Positions 1-8,444 of a stretch of 64,000 bases of DNA are shown here, piece after piece. The notes under the pieces are model-generated. The model had not been told where the DNA came from and did not search any database. It saw nothing but the letters and a program-made list of their open reading frames with translations. Both the position numbers and the translations under genes were made by a program. Numbering within the stretch: the stretch's first letter is position 1; every line of letters begins with the position of its first letter. The stretch comes from Methylotenera_A sp040387515 (GTDB taxonomy: Bacteria > Pseudomonadota > Gammaproteobacteria > Burkholderiales > Methylophilaceae): positions 1-64,000 of the forward strand of contig JAZKDP010000005.1 of NCBI GenBank assembly GCA_040387515.1, given 5' to 3'.

Positions 1-7
1 ACTAAAT

Positions 8-94
<87 letters not shown>

Positions 95-238
95 TAACCG
101 AACCCGCGATTATGCTGATTTTTTGACACAGTGTCAAATAAATTTGAGCATTTATTTAACGATTAAAACCTAGTGAACAACACATTAAAAACAGCGCACT
201 AAAAACTTTAATCGCCTTGTGGATTTTGAGTGAGAATT

Positions 239-314
239 TGGTGCCGGATGTCGGAATCGAACTGACGACCTTCGCATTACAAGTGCGCTGCTCTACCAAC
301 TGAGCTAATCCGGC
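239..314 (-). tRNA. tRNA-Thr (anticodon UGU)
   Basis: A minus-strand cloverleaf of 76 nt including an encoded CCA (239-241). The acceptor GCCGGAT (308-314) pairs with ATCCGGC (243-249), the D-arm reads AGCTCAGTTGGTAGAGC, the anticodon loop CTTGTAA carries TGT, and the T-arm contains AGTTCGATTCC. A good promoter lies immediately upstream (332-360). The order Thr(UGU) then Tyr(GUA) matches the thrU-tyrU-glyT-thrT-tufB arrangement known in proteobacteria, so glyT, thrT and tuf are expected just left of the window (inference). Confidence 0.96.
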
Positions 315-331
315 TTTTTCTTGAAGGCGTG

Positions 332-360
332 ACTATAACAATATTATTTATTATCGCCAA
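332..360 (-). promoter_or_regulatory. Sigma-70 promoter of the tRNA-Thr/tRNA-Tyr operon
   Basis: On the minus strand a -35 TTGGCG (355-360), an exact 17-nt spacer and a -10 TATAGT (332-337) precede the tRNA-Thr 5' end by about 18 nt. The bases after the -10 (CACGCC) form a G/C-rich discriminator, the feature typical of stable-RNA promoters under stringent control. That regulation is inference; the elements are seen directly. Confidence 0.75.
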
Positions 361-372
361 GCCCCTTTTAAG

Positions 373-400
373 AAAATAAATGATTTTTATCATTTATTTT
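373..400 (-). terminator. A/T-rich stem-loop after sspB
   Basis: A perfect 12-bp inverted repeat (373-384 with 389-400, loop TTTT) lies 33 bp past the sspB stop and before the tRNA promoter. It is almost entirely A/T, and on the minus strand the arm ends in a T-rich run followed by CTTAAAA. It is plausible as the terminator of sspAB but weaker than a classical G/C hairpin. Confidence 0.5.
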
Positions 401-432
401 TATTCAGTAATACTTATTGCTAATTTCAGTGC

Positions 433-852
433 CTATTTAACAATAGTTAAGGTTGGTTTCTTTTTTCCTGTCGCCACTGTCGATTTGGGCAGCTGATTAG
501 AATCAGCAGCGCTTGAAACACTTTCTGTATCTGCCTTAGTCTCTATTTCAAAAAACATACCCTGCCCGTTTTCTCTGGCGAAGATACCTTTAACTGCATT
601 CATCGGCACATACAAATTTTGTGATGCACCACTAAAGCGCGCAGAAAATACAATCGCCTCATTATCCATATGCAAATCTTTTGTAGCAGAGTAGTTAAGA
701 TTAAGCACAATCTCACCCTCTTTTACAAATGCTACTGGCACCCGCGTTTGTAGGTTAACAGCTACCAACAAATGCGGGGTAAGGTTGTTATCAACACACC
801 ATTCATGAATGGCGCGAATCATATAAGGCTTAGTGGATATTAAGTCACTCAT
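433..852 (-). CDS. sspB: SspB, ClpXP protease specificity-enhancing factor
   Basis: SspB is an adaptor that recognises ssrA-tagged polypeptides and tethers them to ClpX for degradation in the cytoplasm. The 139-residue product has the SspB fold region (about residues 5-110, beginning with a KPYMIRAIHEWC helix and the LLVAVN strand). A flexible linker follows, and the last residues PTLTIVK match the C-terminal ClpX-binding peptide of the family (E. coli ends LRVVK). It follows sspA with a 138-bp gap, the usual betaproteobacterial pairing downstream of the bc1 operon. The ATG start at 850-852 gives the expected N-terminus. Confidence 0.95.
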   Translation of the reverse strand: MSDLISTKPYMIRAIHEWCVDNNLTPHLLVAVNLQTRVPVAFVKEGEIVLNLNYSATKDLHMDNEAIVFSARFSGASQNLYVPMNAVKGIFARENGQGMFFEIETKADTESVSSAADSNQLPKSTVATGKKKPTLTIVK

Positions 853-990
853 GTCTTTTAAACTTTAGTGAGTAAATTGAAAGGCTTAAGCATTACAAGG
901 CGCACAATAAAATGAATAAGTTCGTATCAATCGACACTTACAACGATTCAATTTTAAATGCGCAACGCAGCAATGCAACAACATTTTAAT

Positions 991-1590
991 TTATTTGCGC
1001 ATCGCCTTTTCAGACGGCGTCATCGCCTCTGCATATAATGGACGCGAGAATAAACGCTCCGCATATTTAAGCAATGGCGCAGCCTGATTAGGCAATTCAA
1101 TACCATAGTGACCCAAACGCCATAATAATGGCGTTACAGCTACGTCCAACATAGAGTAATCATCGCCCAATAAGTAATTTTGTTTGCTAAAAATTGGCAC
1201 AATTTGCGTTAAATTATCACGAATCGTTTTGCGTGCTTTATCTGCAATTTCTTGGTTGTCAGATTCAACATCCTTAATATGAGCAAACAAATCTTTTTCA
1301 AAGTTATACAAAAACAATCTGGCGCGTGCACGCATGACTGGGTCCGCTGGCATTAATTGTGGATGTGGAAAACGCTCATCAATGTACTCATTAATAATGT
1401 TCGCCTCACTTAATACCAAATCACGCTCGACCAACACTGGCACTGCGTTATACGGATTTAACACGGCCAAATCTTCTGGCTTATTGGCCAAATCTACATC
1501 AATAACTTCAAAGTCCATACCTTTTTCAAACAACACAATACGGCAGCGATGGCTAAATGGATCAACAGTGCCTGAGTACAATTTCATCAT
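991..1590 (-). CDS. sspA: SspA, stringent starvation protein A
   Basis: SspA is a glutathione-S-transferase-fold protein that binds RNA polymerase and alters promoter choice under starvation and acid stress. The 199-residue product has a thioredoxin-like N-terminal domain (MMKLYSGTVDPFSHRCRIVL, then NAVPVLVE and the SEANIINEY signature) and an all-helical C-terminal domain. The PHP surface motif known to matter for E. coli SspA is present in FPHPQLMP near residue 76. The start could be either of two consecutive ATGs (1588-1590 or 1585-1587). It lies between petC and sspB on the same strand. Confidence 0.95.
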   Translation of the reverse strand: MMKLYSGTVDPFSHRCRIVLFEKGMDFEVIDVDLANKPEDLAVLNPYNAVPVLVERDLVLSEANIINEYIDERFPHPQLMPADPVMRARARLFLYNFEKDLFAHIKDVESDNQEIADKARKTIRDNLTQIVPIFSKQNYLLGDDYSMLDVAVTPLLWRLGHYGIELPNQAAPLLKYAERLFSRPLYAEAMTPSEKAMRK

Positions 1591-1732
1591 AATCTTTACT
1601 TCTTTCTTAAATTAGAAATGCGTTTTAATCGCTATTTCTTTCAATCACTAATTCTATTAATCATTAGTATCGGCACATTTCTATTGAATGCTTATTTTCG
1701 TTGTTTAAAGTGCTTATTCACTAAAAACCCTA

Positions 1733-2425
1733 TTATTTAATATCTTTCCAGTATTCAGTTTTGAGTTTTTTAGCTAAGACTAAAAGCACCCCTAAAAACA
1801 GCAATACCCACCAGCCCATATGTTTGCGACTTTGCTTACCTGGTTCGGCCATAAATGCCAAATAATTGGTTAAGTCGGCAACAAATACGTTGTATTCTGC
1901 TGGATTTAATTTACCTGGCTTAACCAGCTCCAACTGATGCGTTTCATGATTAAGAACTTGTTCGCCCTGCAACTCATACAACACATGCGGCATTGCTACT
2001 TTTGAATACACGACATTATTCCAACCAGTTGGCGTTGTCTCATCACGATAAAAACCACGCATATAGGCATAAACCCAATCTGCTCCGCGCGCACGCACTT
2101 CAACCGATAAATCCGGCGGCGTTACACCAAACCATTTTTTAGCCTCCGCTGGATTCATGGTCACTTGCATGGTGTCGCCAACTTTTTCACCGGCAAACAA
2201 TAGATTGTCTTTGATTTGCTTTTCGGTTAACCCAATATCCATCAAGCGGTTGTAACGCATGTATTTAGCACTATGGCAATTGAGACAATAATTCACAAAA
2301 GTATGTGCGCCGCGTTGCAACGAAGCCTGATCGTTCGGATCAATCGGCGCTTTCTCACTAATTTCTGATTCGCTTGCCAAAGCGATGAGTGGTAAAAAAG
2401 CCAATAAAGTTAATAGTTTTTTCAT
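1733..2425 (-). CDS. petC: Cytochrome c1 subunit of the bc1 complex
   Basis: This is the membrane-anchored c-type haem subunit of ubiquinol-cytochrome c reductase; it accepts electrons from the Rieske centre and passes them to soluble cytochromes c. The 230-residue protein has a cleavable signal peptide (1 to about 18, cleavage near LALAS). The haem-binding CLNCH is at residues 47-51, followed by the cytochrome c1 hallmark SAKYMRYNR. The region VAMPHVL supplies the Met ligand, and a C-terminal transmembrane anchor spans about 204-222. It starts 1 bp after petB ends, so the two are translationally close. Haem attachment would use the CcsB/ResB system at 26393-29539. Confidence 0.97.
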   Translation of the reverse strand: MKKLLTLLAFLPLIALASESEISEKAPIDPNDQASLQRGAHTFVNYCLNCHSAKYMRYNRLMDIGLTEKQIKDNLLFAGEKVGDTMQVTMNPAEAKKWFGVTPPDLSVEVRARGADWVYAYMRGFYRDETTPTGWNNVVYSKVAMPHVLYELQGEQVLNHETHQLELVKPGKLNPAEYNVFVADLTNYLAFMAEPGKQSRKHMGWWVLLFLGVLLVLAKKLKTEYWKDIK

Positions 2426-2426
2426 G

Positions 2427-3725
2427 TTATTTAGTCACTCTCTCTGGCACAGGCTTAGTTTTATCTTTTGCTGTGTACCAAGGCATTAAGACAAAGAACG
2501 CGAAATAGACGACAGTGAAAATACGTGCAATCACTGTCGCACGATCTGCACCGCCCAACCAACTGCCGAATTGCCCCCAGATATTAGAAGGTACAGTGCC
2601 TAAATAACCCAATACTAAAAAGCTTACTACAAAAGCTGCGAGCCATTTTTTGTACAAAGCACCGCGGTATCGAATCGATTTCACTTTACCTTTGTCTAAC
2701 CAAGGCAACAACGCGAATATCACCACCGACAAGCCCATTGCCGCTACACCTGGAAACTGTGAGTTAAAAATTGGCGGAACGGCTCTCAATATTGAATAGT
2801 AAGGCGTGAAATACCACACTGGCGCAATATGTGCAGGCGTTTTAAGTGGGTCTGCTGGGACAAAGTTATTCGCCTCAAGGAAATAGCCACCCATTTCAGG
2901 CGCAAAAAACAAGATGCTGGCAAACACCATTAGAAAGACTACGACACCAACCAAGTCCTTAACGGTGTAATAAGGATGAAACGGAATACCATCCAATGGA
3001 ATACCAGTTTTTTTATCCTTATGCGCTTTAATCTCGACGCCATCAGGATTATTTGAACCCACTTCATGCAAAGCAACCAAATGCACAGCGACCAAACCAG
3101 CCAATACAAACGGCAGCGCAATTACATGAAAAGCAAAAAAGCGGTTTAAAGTAGCATCGGATATTAAATAATCACCACGCAACCATTCAGACAAATCTGG
3201 CCCGATAAATGGGACTGTCGCAAAAAGGTTCACAATCACTTGCGCACCCCAATAAGACATTTGACCCCAAGGCAACAGGTAGCCAAAAAACGCTTCGCCC
3301 ATTAATACCAAGAAAATACCAACGCCAAACAGCCAAATCAACTCGCGCGGATTGCGATATGAACCATAAATCAACCCACGGAACATGTGCAAATAAATCA
3401 CCACAAAAAACATGGATGCGCCAGTGGAGTGCATATAGCGGATGATATTACCGCCAAACACATCACGCATAATATATTCAACTGAGGCAAATGCCAGCTG
3501 TGCATCTGGCTTGTAATGCATGGTTAAGAAAATGCCAGTGACAATCTGCATCACCAGAATCAACAAAGCAAGTGAACCAAAGAAATACCAAAAATTGAAA
3601 TTTTTTGGTGCGTAATATTCGGTTAAGTGCGCTTTAATAGTGCTGGTTACCGGCAATCTTGCATCTACCCAAGCCATTAAACCTTTTACTTCCGTTTCGT
3701 TTACGCCCGTTTTATCTTTAGCCAT
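2427..3725 (-). CDS. petB: Cytochrome b subunit of the bc1 complex
   Basis: This is the di-haem b integral membrane subunit that carries the quinol-oxidising and quinone-reducing sites. The 432-residue product has about eight helices. Haem ligands are H99 and H113 in helix B and H200 and H215 in helix D. The helix D pair has 14 residues between the histidines, whereas mitochondrial cytochrome b has 13. The quinol-site motif reads PVWY (residues 292-295) where mitochondrial and alphaproteobacterial proteins have PEWY. The distal HEVGSNNP motif is intact. It is the middle gene of petABC, separated by 2 bp from petA and 1 bp from petC. Confidence 0.97.
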   Translation of the reverse strand: MAKDKTGVNETEVKGLMAWVDARLPVTSTIKAHLTEYYAPKNFNFWYFFGSLALLILVMQIVTGIFLTMHYKPDAQLAFASVEYIMRDVFGGNIIRYMHSTGASMFFVVIYLHMFRGLIYGSYRNPRELIWLFGVGIFLVLMGEAFFGYLLPWGQMSYWGAQVIVNLFATVPFIGPDLSEWLRGDYLISDATLNRFFAFHVIALPFVLAGLVAVHLVALHEVGSNNPDGVEIKAHKDKKTGIPLDGIPFHPYYTVKDLVGVVVFLMVFASILFFAPEMGGYFLEANNFVPADPLKTPAHIAPVWYFTPYYSILRAVPPIFNSQFPGVAAMGLSVVIFALLPWLDKGKVKSIRYRGALYKKWLAAFVVSFLVLGYLGTVPSNIWGQFGSWLGGADRATVIARIFTVVYFAFFVLMPWYTAKDKTKPVPERVTK

Positions 3726-3727
3726 GA

Positions 3728-4393
3728 TTAAGCCTCCACTTTCGTATCGTCACCAATAAGCAGAGTTGTCTCAGTTAAATATTGGTAAGGCGGTATCACC
3801 AGATTAATTGGTGCAGGTGAGCCCTTAAAGACGCGCCCTGCCAAATCAAACCTTGAGCCATGACAAGGGCAGAAAAAGCCGCCTGTCCAGCTCTCACCCA
3901 TATCGCCACCTGCTTGTAATTTTTCGGTCGGCGAACAACCCAGATGCGTACAAATACCCACTACCACTGCCAAATTAGGCTTAATAGAACGGTTGGCATT
4001 TTTACAATAAACAGGCTGTTGAGGCACCTCAGAATTTGGATCAGACAACTGATCATTGTGCTTAGCCAGATCCGCCGTCATTTCATCGGTGCGATTAATA
4101 ATCCACACTGGCTTACCGCGCCACTCGGCCGTAATCATGGAACCCGGCAGAATTTTACTCACATCTACTTCAACAGGTGCACCCGCAGCTTTTGCGCGCT
4201 CACTTGGCAACATACTACCAACAAACGGAACAGCCACGGCCGCCGCGCCTAATGCACCAACACCCGCAGTTGCTGCAATTAAAAAGTTGCGTTTTTCTTG
4301 GTTAACTTTAGATGGGCTTGAAAATGATAGAACTTGGTCTTTGCTGACGGATTCTTTATTGGCTTGGTCTTTGTCAATTTTGTTGTCTGACAT
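3728..4393 (-). CDS. petA: Rieske iron-sulfur subunit of the bc1 complex
   Basis: This protein carries the 2Fe-2S cluster that takes the first electron from ubiquinol. The 221-residue product has both cluster boxes, CTHLGC and CPCHGS, including the disulfide cysteines. Its N-terminal segment is a Tat-type signal anchor: KRNFL is followed by an Ala/Gly/Val-rich hydrophobic stretch (about residues 36-58). The usual twin arginine is Lys-Arg here. The first 30 residues before the motif are charged and form a long cytoplasmic extension. It is the first gene of petABC, with a promoter candidate at 4507-4535, and tatABC lies 3 kb away. Confidence 0.96.
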   Translation of the reverse strand: MSDNKIDKDQANKESVSKDQVLSFSSPSKVNQEKRNFLIAATAGVGALGAAAVAVPFVGSMLPSERAKAAGAPVEVDVSKILPGSMITAEWRGKPVWIINRTDEMTADLAKHNDQLSDPNSEVPQQPVYCKNANRSIKPNLAVVVGICTHLGCSPTEKLQAGGDMGESWTGGFFCPCHGSRFDLAGRVFKGSPAPINLVIPPYQYLTETTLLIGDDTKVEA

Positions 4394-4506
4394 TGTTTTC
4401 CTTTAACTTGCCTTTTTGGGGCAACGCTATTAATGATGGTGCTTAATCAACTTAAACCAGCTGGGCTAATTCGTGTTAATTAATGGGCTTAACTACAAAG
4501 CACGTG

Positions 4507-4535
4507 AGTATACAATTCTTTGCAAAATAAACCAA
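4507..4535 (-). promoter_or_regulatory. Candidate sigma-70 promoter of petABC
   Basis: On the minus strand TTGGTT (4530-4535), a 17-nt spacer and TATACT (4507-4512) lie about 114 bp upstream of the petA start. The -10 matches the consensus at five of six positions, the -35 at three. No other pair in the 200-bp petA/Nif3 gap looks better. The position is right for an operon promoter with a long leader. Confidence 0.45.
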
Positions 4536-4593
4536 ATTTATTTTCATAAGTAATTGAAATATAACAACTAATATAACGCAGCACAACAACCAA

Positions 4594-5355
4594 CTATACT
4601 GGATTATCGCAATCAATAAATGTGTGCATTAAGCCAAATTTTTTGGCCAAATGCTCGCCCAATGCTTGTATGCCGTAACGTTCTGTTGCGTGATGGCCTG
4701 CTGATATATAAGAAATACCCGCTTCACGCGCGATGTGTACCGTAGGCTCAGAAATTTCGCCGCTAATATAAACGTCTGCACCAGCCTCAACTGCTTGTTC
4801 TATATACCCTTGCGCAGCACCTGTGCATAATGCAATTTTTTGAATGGGCTGCTCCAAATCGCCAATCACAAGCGCAACGCGGTTAAGCGCCTGATTAAGC
4901 GTTGCAACAAAATCCTTGAGTGGCTGCTGTTGACTCAACTCTGCCAAAGCAATCAAATTAGGTTCATTTTTAGTTTTCTGCCCAACCCAATTTTTTATCG
5001 TTAATCCCAACTTTTTAGCCAACATCACGTTATTTCCAAATTCTAGATGTGCATCCAAGGGCAAATGGTAGGCAAGCAAACTTATATCGTGTTGCAATAA
5101 AAATTGAATACGGCGTTTTTTAATGCCGATTATTGGCATCGATTCGCCACGCCAAAAATAACCATGGTGTACTAATATGGCATCTGCATTGGCTTTAAAA
5201 GCCGCTTCCAGCAAGTTATAACTAGCTGTCACCCCAGTCACAATATGCTGCACTTCCGGCCGGCCTTCTACTTGCAAGCCATTCGGGCAATAATCACTGA
5301 AACGCTCCGGTTGCAGCAATTGATTTAAATAGTTTTTCAAGTCATCCAATTTCAT
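4594..5355 (-). CDS. Nif3-like dinuclear metal centre hexameric protein
   Basis: This belongs to the Nif3/YbgI family (NGG1p-interacting factor 3 homologues), cytoplasmic toroidal hexamers with a two-metal site whose biochemical role is still debated; links to cyclohydrolase-like chemistry and DNA repair have been proposed. The 253-residue protein shows the N-terminal NGLQVEG motif and the metal-binding VHHGYFWRGE. The C-terminal metal box SAGHHATERYG is also present. The length equals the short bacterial form without the middle insertion domain. It is transcribed divergently from the DegS-like protease, with 58 bp between starts. Confidence 0.9.
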   Translation of the reverse strand: MKLDDLKNYLNQLLQPERFSDYCPNGLQVEGRPEVQHIVTGVTASYNLLEAAFKANADAILVHHGYFWRGESMPIIGIKKRRIQFLLQHDISLLAYHLPLDAHLEFGNNVMLAKKLGLTIKNWVGQKTKNEPNLIALAELSQQQPLKDFVATLNQALNRVALVIGDLEQPIQKIALCTGAAQGYIEQAVEAGADVYISGEISEPTVHIAREAGISYISAGHHATERYGIQALGEHLAKKFGLMHTFIDCDNPV

Positions 5356-5360
5356 GTGTA

Positions 5361-5389
5361 TTCACCGTTATTTCACCTATACTTATAGT
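5361..5389 (+). promoter_or_regulatory. Candidate promoter of the DegS-like protease gene
   Basis: TTCACC (5361-5366), a 17-nt spacer and TATAGT (5384-5389) lie 24 bp ahead of the ATG at 5414. The elements match the sigma-70 consensus at four and five positions. They overlap the beginning of the divergent Nif3-family leader. Confidence 0.5.
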
Positions 5390-5413
5390 CATAACATTTT
5401 AGCAGTTTAAAAC

Positions 5414-6595
5414 ATGCAAAGAATCTGGCTTATTTTTGCGCAATCAGTCACTGCCTGCCTAGGCATATTATTTGTATTGCGATTATTCTATCCGCAATTA
5501 TTAACAGCGACGCCAGACCCCATTACCATTAAACAGGTGGAATCCAACCTTAAAGCTGGTACTACCAACCCAAAAATGGCATCTAAAGGCAGTTATAGTG
5601 ATGCTGCAAAGAAAGCAATGCCAGCAGTAGTGAACATTTTCACATCCAGTCAAAAAACTGCTGCCAACCCTCAGCAACAGTATAAAGATGACCCTTTATT
5701 CAGGCATTTTTTTGGTGACCAATTAGATAACGAAGATGAGCAACCGGACAGTAGTCTTGGCAGCGGCGTCATTGTTAGCGAACAAGGCTTAATTTTAACC
5801 AACGACCACGTTGTAGCCAGCGCAGATGAGATTGAAATCTTATTATCGGATGGTAGAAAATTACCCGCAAAAGTTGTCGGCACTGACCCAGAAACCGACT
5901 TGGCCGTCATTAAAGTAGAGGCTGACAAACTACCCTCCATTACTTTTGCTGCTACCGATAAATTAGATGTGGGTGATGTGGTATTAGCCATTGGCAACCC
6001 TTTTGGCGTTGGCCAGACCGTGACGCAGGGCATTGTTAGTGCGCTTGGACGTAACCACTTGGGCATCAATACTTTTGAAAACTTCATCCAAACCGATGCG
6101 TCTATAAACCCCGGCAACTCTGGCGGTGCACTGATTGACACTGAAGGCAACTTAGTCGGCATTAATAGCGCCATTTATTCACGTAGTGGCGGATCAATGG
6201 GTATTGGTTTTGCCATACCCGCAAGCTTGGCCAAACAAGTGATGGAACAAATTGCATTAAGTGGTAGCGTAACCCGTGGCTGGATTGGAATTGAAGCGCA
6301 AGATATTACGCCAGAGCTAGCTGAGTCATTTAAGCTTGATAAAGTACAAGGCTCATTAATTGCAGGCGTGTTGCGTGATAGTCCAGCTGATCTTGCTGGC
6401 ATTAGGGCCGGTGATGTGTTGCTGGCAATTAATAATCGTGAAGTGATCGATAGCAGCAGCATGCTAAACATTATTGCTGTACTAAAACCGAATGAAAAAG
6501 CGGTATTAACGCTGGCTAGGAATCAAAAAAATATTAAAGTAGAAGTTGTGATTGGCAAACGACCCAAACCGATTGCAATGAGAGGGAAAAACTAA
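5414..6595 (+). CDS. Membrane-anchored DegS/DegQ-type serine protease with one PDZ domain
   Basis: This is a periplasmic trypsin-like HtrA-family protease involved in envelope protein quality control or stress signalling. The 393-residue product has an N-terminal hydrophobic anchor (about residues 4-24). The catalytic triad is H132 in TNDHVVAS, D162 in ETDLAVIK and S236 in GNSGGAL. A single PDZ domain follows (about 285-380, with GSLIAGVLRDSPADLAGI). One PDZ plus a membrane anchor is the DegS arrangement, but the family name could equally be HhoB or DegQ-like. It stands alone on the plus strand between Nif3 and tatC and converges with tatC. Confidence 0.93.
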   Translation: MQRIWLIFAQSVTACLGILFVLRLFYPQLLTATPDPITIKQVESNLKAGTTNPKMASKGSYSDAAKKAMPAVVNIFTSSQKTAANPQQQYKDDPLFRHFFGDQLDNEDEQPDSSLGSGVIVSEQGLILTNDHVVASADEIEILLSDGRKLPAKVVGTDPETDLAVIKVEADKLPSITFAATDKLDVGDVVLAIGNPFGVGQTVTQGIVSALGRNHLGINTFENFIQTDASINPGNSGGALIDTEGNLVGINSAIYSRSGGSMGIGFAIPASLAKQVMEQIALSGSVTRGWIGIEAQDITPELAESFKLDKVQGSLIAGVLRDSPADLAGIRAGDVLLAINNREVIDSSSMLNIIAVLKPNEKAVLTLARNQKNIKVEVVIGKRPKPIAMRGKN

Positions 6596-6615
6596 ATATT
6601 AATTAGACTTTTGAT

Positions 6616-7353
6616 TCAAGGAGATTTTATGGAGTTGGATTTAGGCGTTGTATACATTGCCACCACAATGCCCATTTCATACAAAAGCCATAATGGTACA
6701 GCCAACATAAATTGTGAAATAATATCCGGCGGTGTAAAAATAGCGCCTAGGATAAACGCTCCGACAATCACATAACCACGCACTTCTTGAAGTTGCGCAA
6801 TACTCACCCAACCAAAACGTGCAATCAGCACTACTGCAATCGGCACTTCAAACGCTAGCCCAAACGCCATAAATAACGTCAAAACAAAATCCAAATATTC
6901 AGCAATATCCGTCATCACTGCAACACCTGCTGGCGCGCTGTGTACAATAAATCCGAACACTGTTGGGAAAACAGCGAAGTAAGCAAATGCCATCCCAATC
7001 ACAAATAACAAGCTACTTGCCACAATTACAGGCACCATCAATTTTTTTTCGTGATTGTATAAACCAGGCGATATAAATGCCCATATTTGATACAGCGTAT
7101 GTGGCAATGAGATGACAAATGCCGCCATCATTGCCACCTTCATTGGCACAAAAAATGGCGTAGTGACAGCAGTTGCAATCATCTGTCCACCAGCAGGCAA
7201 CTTAGCCAGCATAGGCTCAGCCAGTAAAGCATAAATTTTATTGGCGAAAGGAAATAAACCAATGAACACCACCACAAAACCTAAGACGATTTTGAGCAGT
7301 CGATTACGCAACTCAATGAGATGCGCGATAAACGATTCGGTTGGAGTCGCCAT
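6616..7353 (-). CDS. tatC: TatC, twin-arginine translocase core subunit
   Basis: TatC is the polytopic receptor of the Tat translocon, which recognises RR signal peptides and exports folded proteins. The 245-residue protein has six predicted helices. The first cytoplasmic segment contains FIAHLIELRNRLLK, and the conserved glutamate of the signal-peptide site lies in SPGLYNHEKK. It is the last gene of tatABC, beginning 5 bp after tatB. The start ATG at 7351-7353 gives the normal short N-terminus. It converges with the DegS-like gene, with 20 bp between stops. Confidence 0.97.
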   Translation of the reverse strand: MATPTESFIAHLIELRNRLLKIVLGFVVVFIGLFPFANKIYALLAEPMLAKLPAGGQMIATAVTTPFFVPMKVAMMAAFVISLPHTLYQIWAFISPGLYNHEKKLMVPVIVASSLLFVIGMAFAYFAVFPTVFGFIVHSAPAGVAVMTDIAEYLDFVLTLFMAFGLAFEVPIAVVLIARFGWVSIAQLQEVRGYVIVGAFILGAIFTPPDIISQFMLAVPLWLLYEMGIVVAMYTTPKSNSIKSP

Positions 7354-7358
7354 ATGTG

Positions 7359-7838
7359 CTAACTCTCAGCCTTTTTAGTAAGATTTTTAGTTTCTTTAAC
7401 GACTTTTGGTGTGGATTTTTTTTCTATCCGAGCTGATGCGTCTGAAACATGCTCTGGTGTTTTTTCTAAATCTTTAGAGACCGTTTTACCGGTCTTTGCA
7501 CGCGGCTTGTGGGTAGGCTCTTGTTTTTGAATAGCATCTTGATCAAGTGCTATCTTGGCTTCATTCAGACCAGCAATTGAACTTTCAACTTTGGCCACTT
7601 GTTGCTGTACATTTTGCTCTGTATTGATAACAGCCTGTTTGATTTCTTCCTGCAATTTTTGCAGCTCTTCAAAGCGAAACTCACGATTCACTTCTTCTTT
7701 CACCTGAGTCGCATAACGTTGCATACGTCCCGTGAGCGCGCCGATCGTACGCGCTACCTTTGGTAGTTTTTCTGGGCCAATCACTAATAAAGCAACAATG
7801 GCAATAACGAATAACTCTGAAAAAGAAATACCAAACAC
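7359..7838 (-). CDS. tatB: TatB, Tat translocase subunit
   Basis: TatB partners TatC in the substrate-binding complex. The 159-residue protein has a short N-terminal membrane helix (FSELFVIAIVALLVI) followed by the conserved GPEKLP hinge. An amphipathic helix (about residues 25-50) comes next, then a long charged tail rich in Lys, Glu and Thr from about residue 105. The tail is low-complexity and probably disordered. It lies 23 bp after tatA and 5 bp before tatC. Confidence 0.95.
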   Translation of the reverse strand: MFGISFSELFVIAIVALLVIGPEKLPKVARTIGALTGRMQRYATQVKEEVNREFRFEELQKLQEEIKQAVINTEQNVQQQVAKVESSIAGLNEAKIALDQDAIQKQEPTHKPRAKTGKTVSKDLEKTPEHVSDASARIEKKSTPKVVKETKNLTKKAES

Positions 7839-7861
7839 GTTTAAGATTCAGTCTAGTAAGC

Positions 7862-8089
7862 TTATTGCTTAGTCTTGCTGGTCACTTCACCCTCGATGGT
7901 AGTACCAGTTTCATCATTTTTGGCAACTTTATCCTGCTCGCCTTTACCTTGTTCGTCTTGCATGGCTTTTTTAAACTCATTGACCGCGCCACCGACATCA
8001 CTGCCCATGTTGCGTAGTTTTTTTGTGCCAAATATCAATACGACAATTAATAGAACGATTAACCAATGCCACAAACTGAATGAACCCAT
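7862..8089 (-). CDS. tatA: TatA, Tat translocase pore subunit
   Basis: TatA oligomerises to form the translocation site. The 75-residue protein has the typical short membrane helix with WHWLIVLLIVVLIFG, then the FGTKKLRNMGSD hinge and an amphipathic helix. A short polar C-terminus ends in KTKQ. A GGAG-like ribosome binding site precedes the ATG (8087-8089). It is the first of tatABC, 27 bp downstream of the HIT gene. Confidence 0.96.
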   Translation of the reverse strand: MGSFSLWHWLIVLLIVVLIFGTKKLRNMGSDVGGAVNEFKKAMQDEQGKGEQDKVAKNDETGTTIEGEVTSKTKQ

Positions 8090-8116
8090 GTTGCTCTCCT
8101 AATCTTAATTATTTAG

Positions 8117-8443
8117 CTAATTATTGCCGCCGCCAAATACATGAATGTGGATATGAAATACTTCTTGACCACCTTCACGACCTGTATTGATAAGCGTTTT
8201 AAAACCAACCAACCCTTGGCTTTCTGCCAGCTTTGGCGCCAACAATAAAGCCTTACCTAATAACGATTCATGCGTATCCGTACAATCTTTCAGCGTTTCA
8301 ACATGCAATTTTGGCACAATTAAGAAATGTACTTTTGCCATTGGTTTAATGTCATGAAAAGCAATAAAATCCTGATCTTCATAGATCTTTTTGGCTGGAA
8401 TATCGCCATTAATAATTTTACAAAAAATGCAATCAGCGCTCAT
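8117..8443 (-). CDS. HIT family protein (HinT-like nucleotide hydrolase)
   Basis: Histidine-triad proteins hydrolyse nucleoside phosphoramidates and related AMP-linked compounds. The chosen start (8441-8443) gives 108 residues beginning MSADCIFCKI, the canonical HIT N-terminus with a CxxC. An upstream in-frame ATG at 8506 would add 21 residues that overlap hisE and resemble nothing. The C-terminal triad is FHIHIHVFGG. It sits 1 bp after hisE and ahead of tatA, the standard betaproteobacterial his-HIT-tat junction. Confidence 0.95.
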   Translation of the reverse strand: MSADCIFCKIINGDIPAKKIYEDQDFIAFHDIKPMAKVHFLIVPKLHVETLKDCTDTHESLLGKALLLAPKLAESQGLVGFKTLINTGREGGQEVFHIHIHVFGGGNN

Positions 8444-8444
8444 G

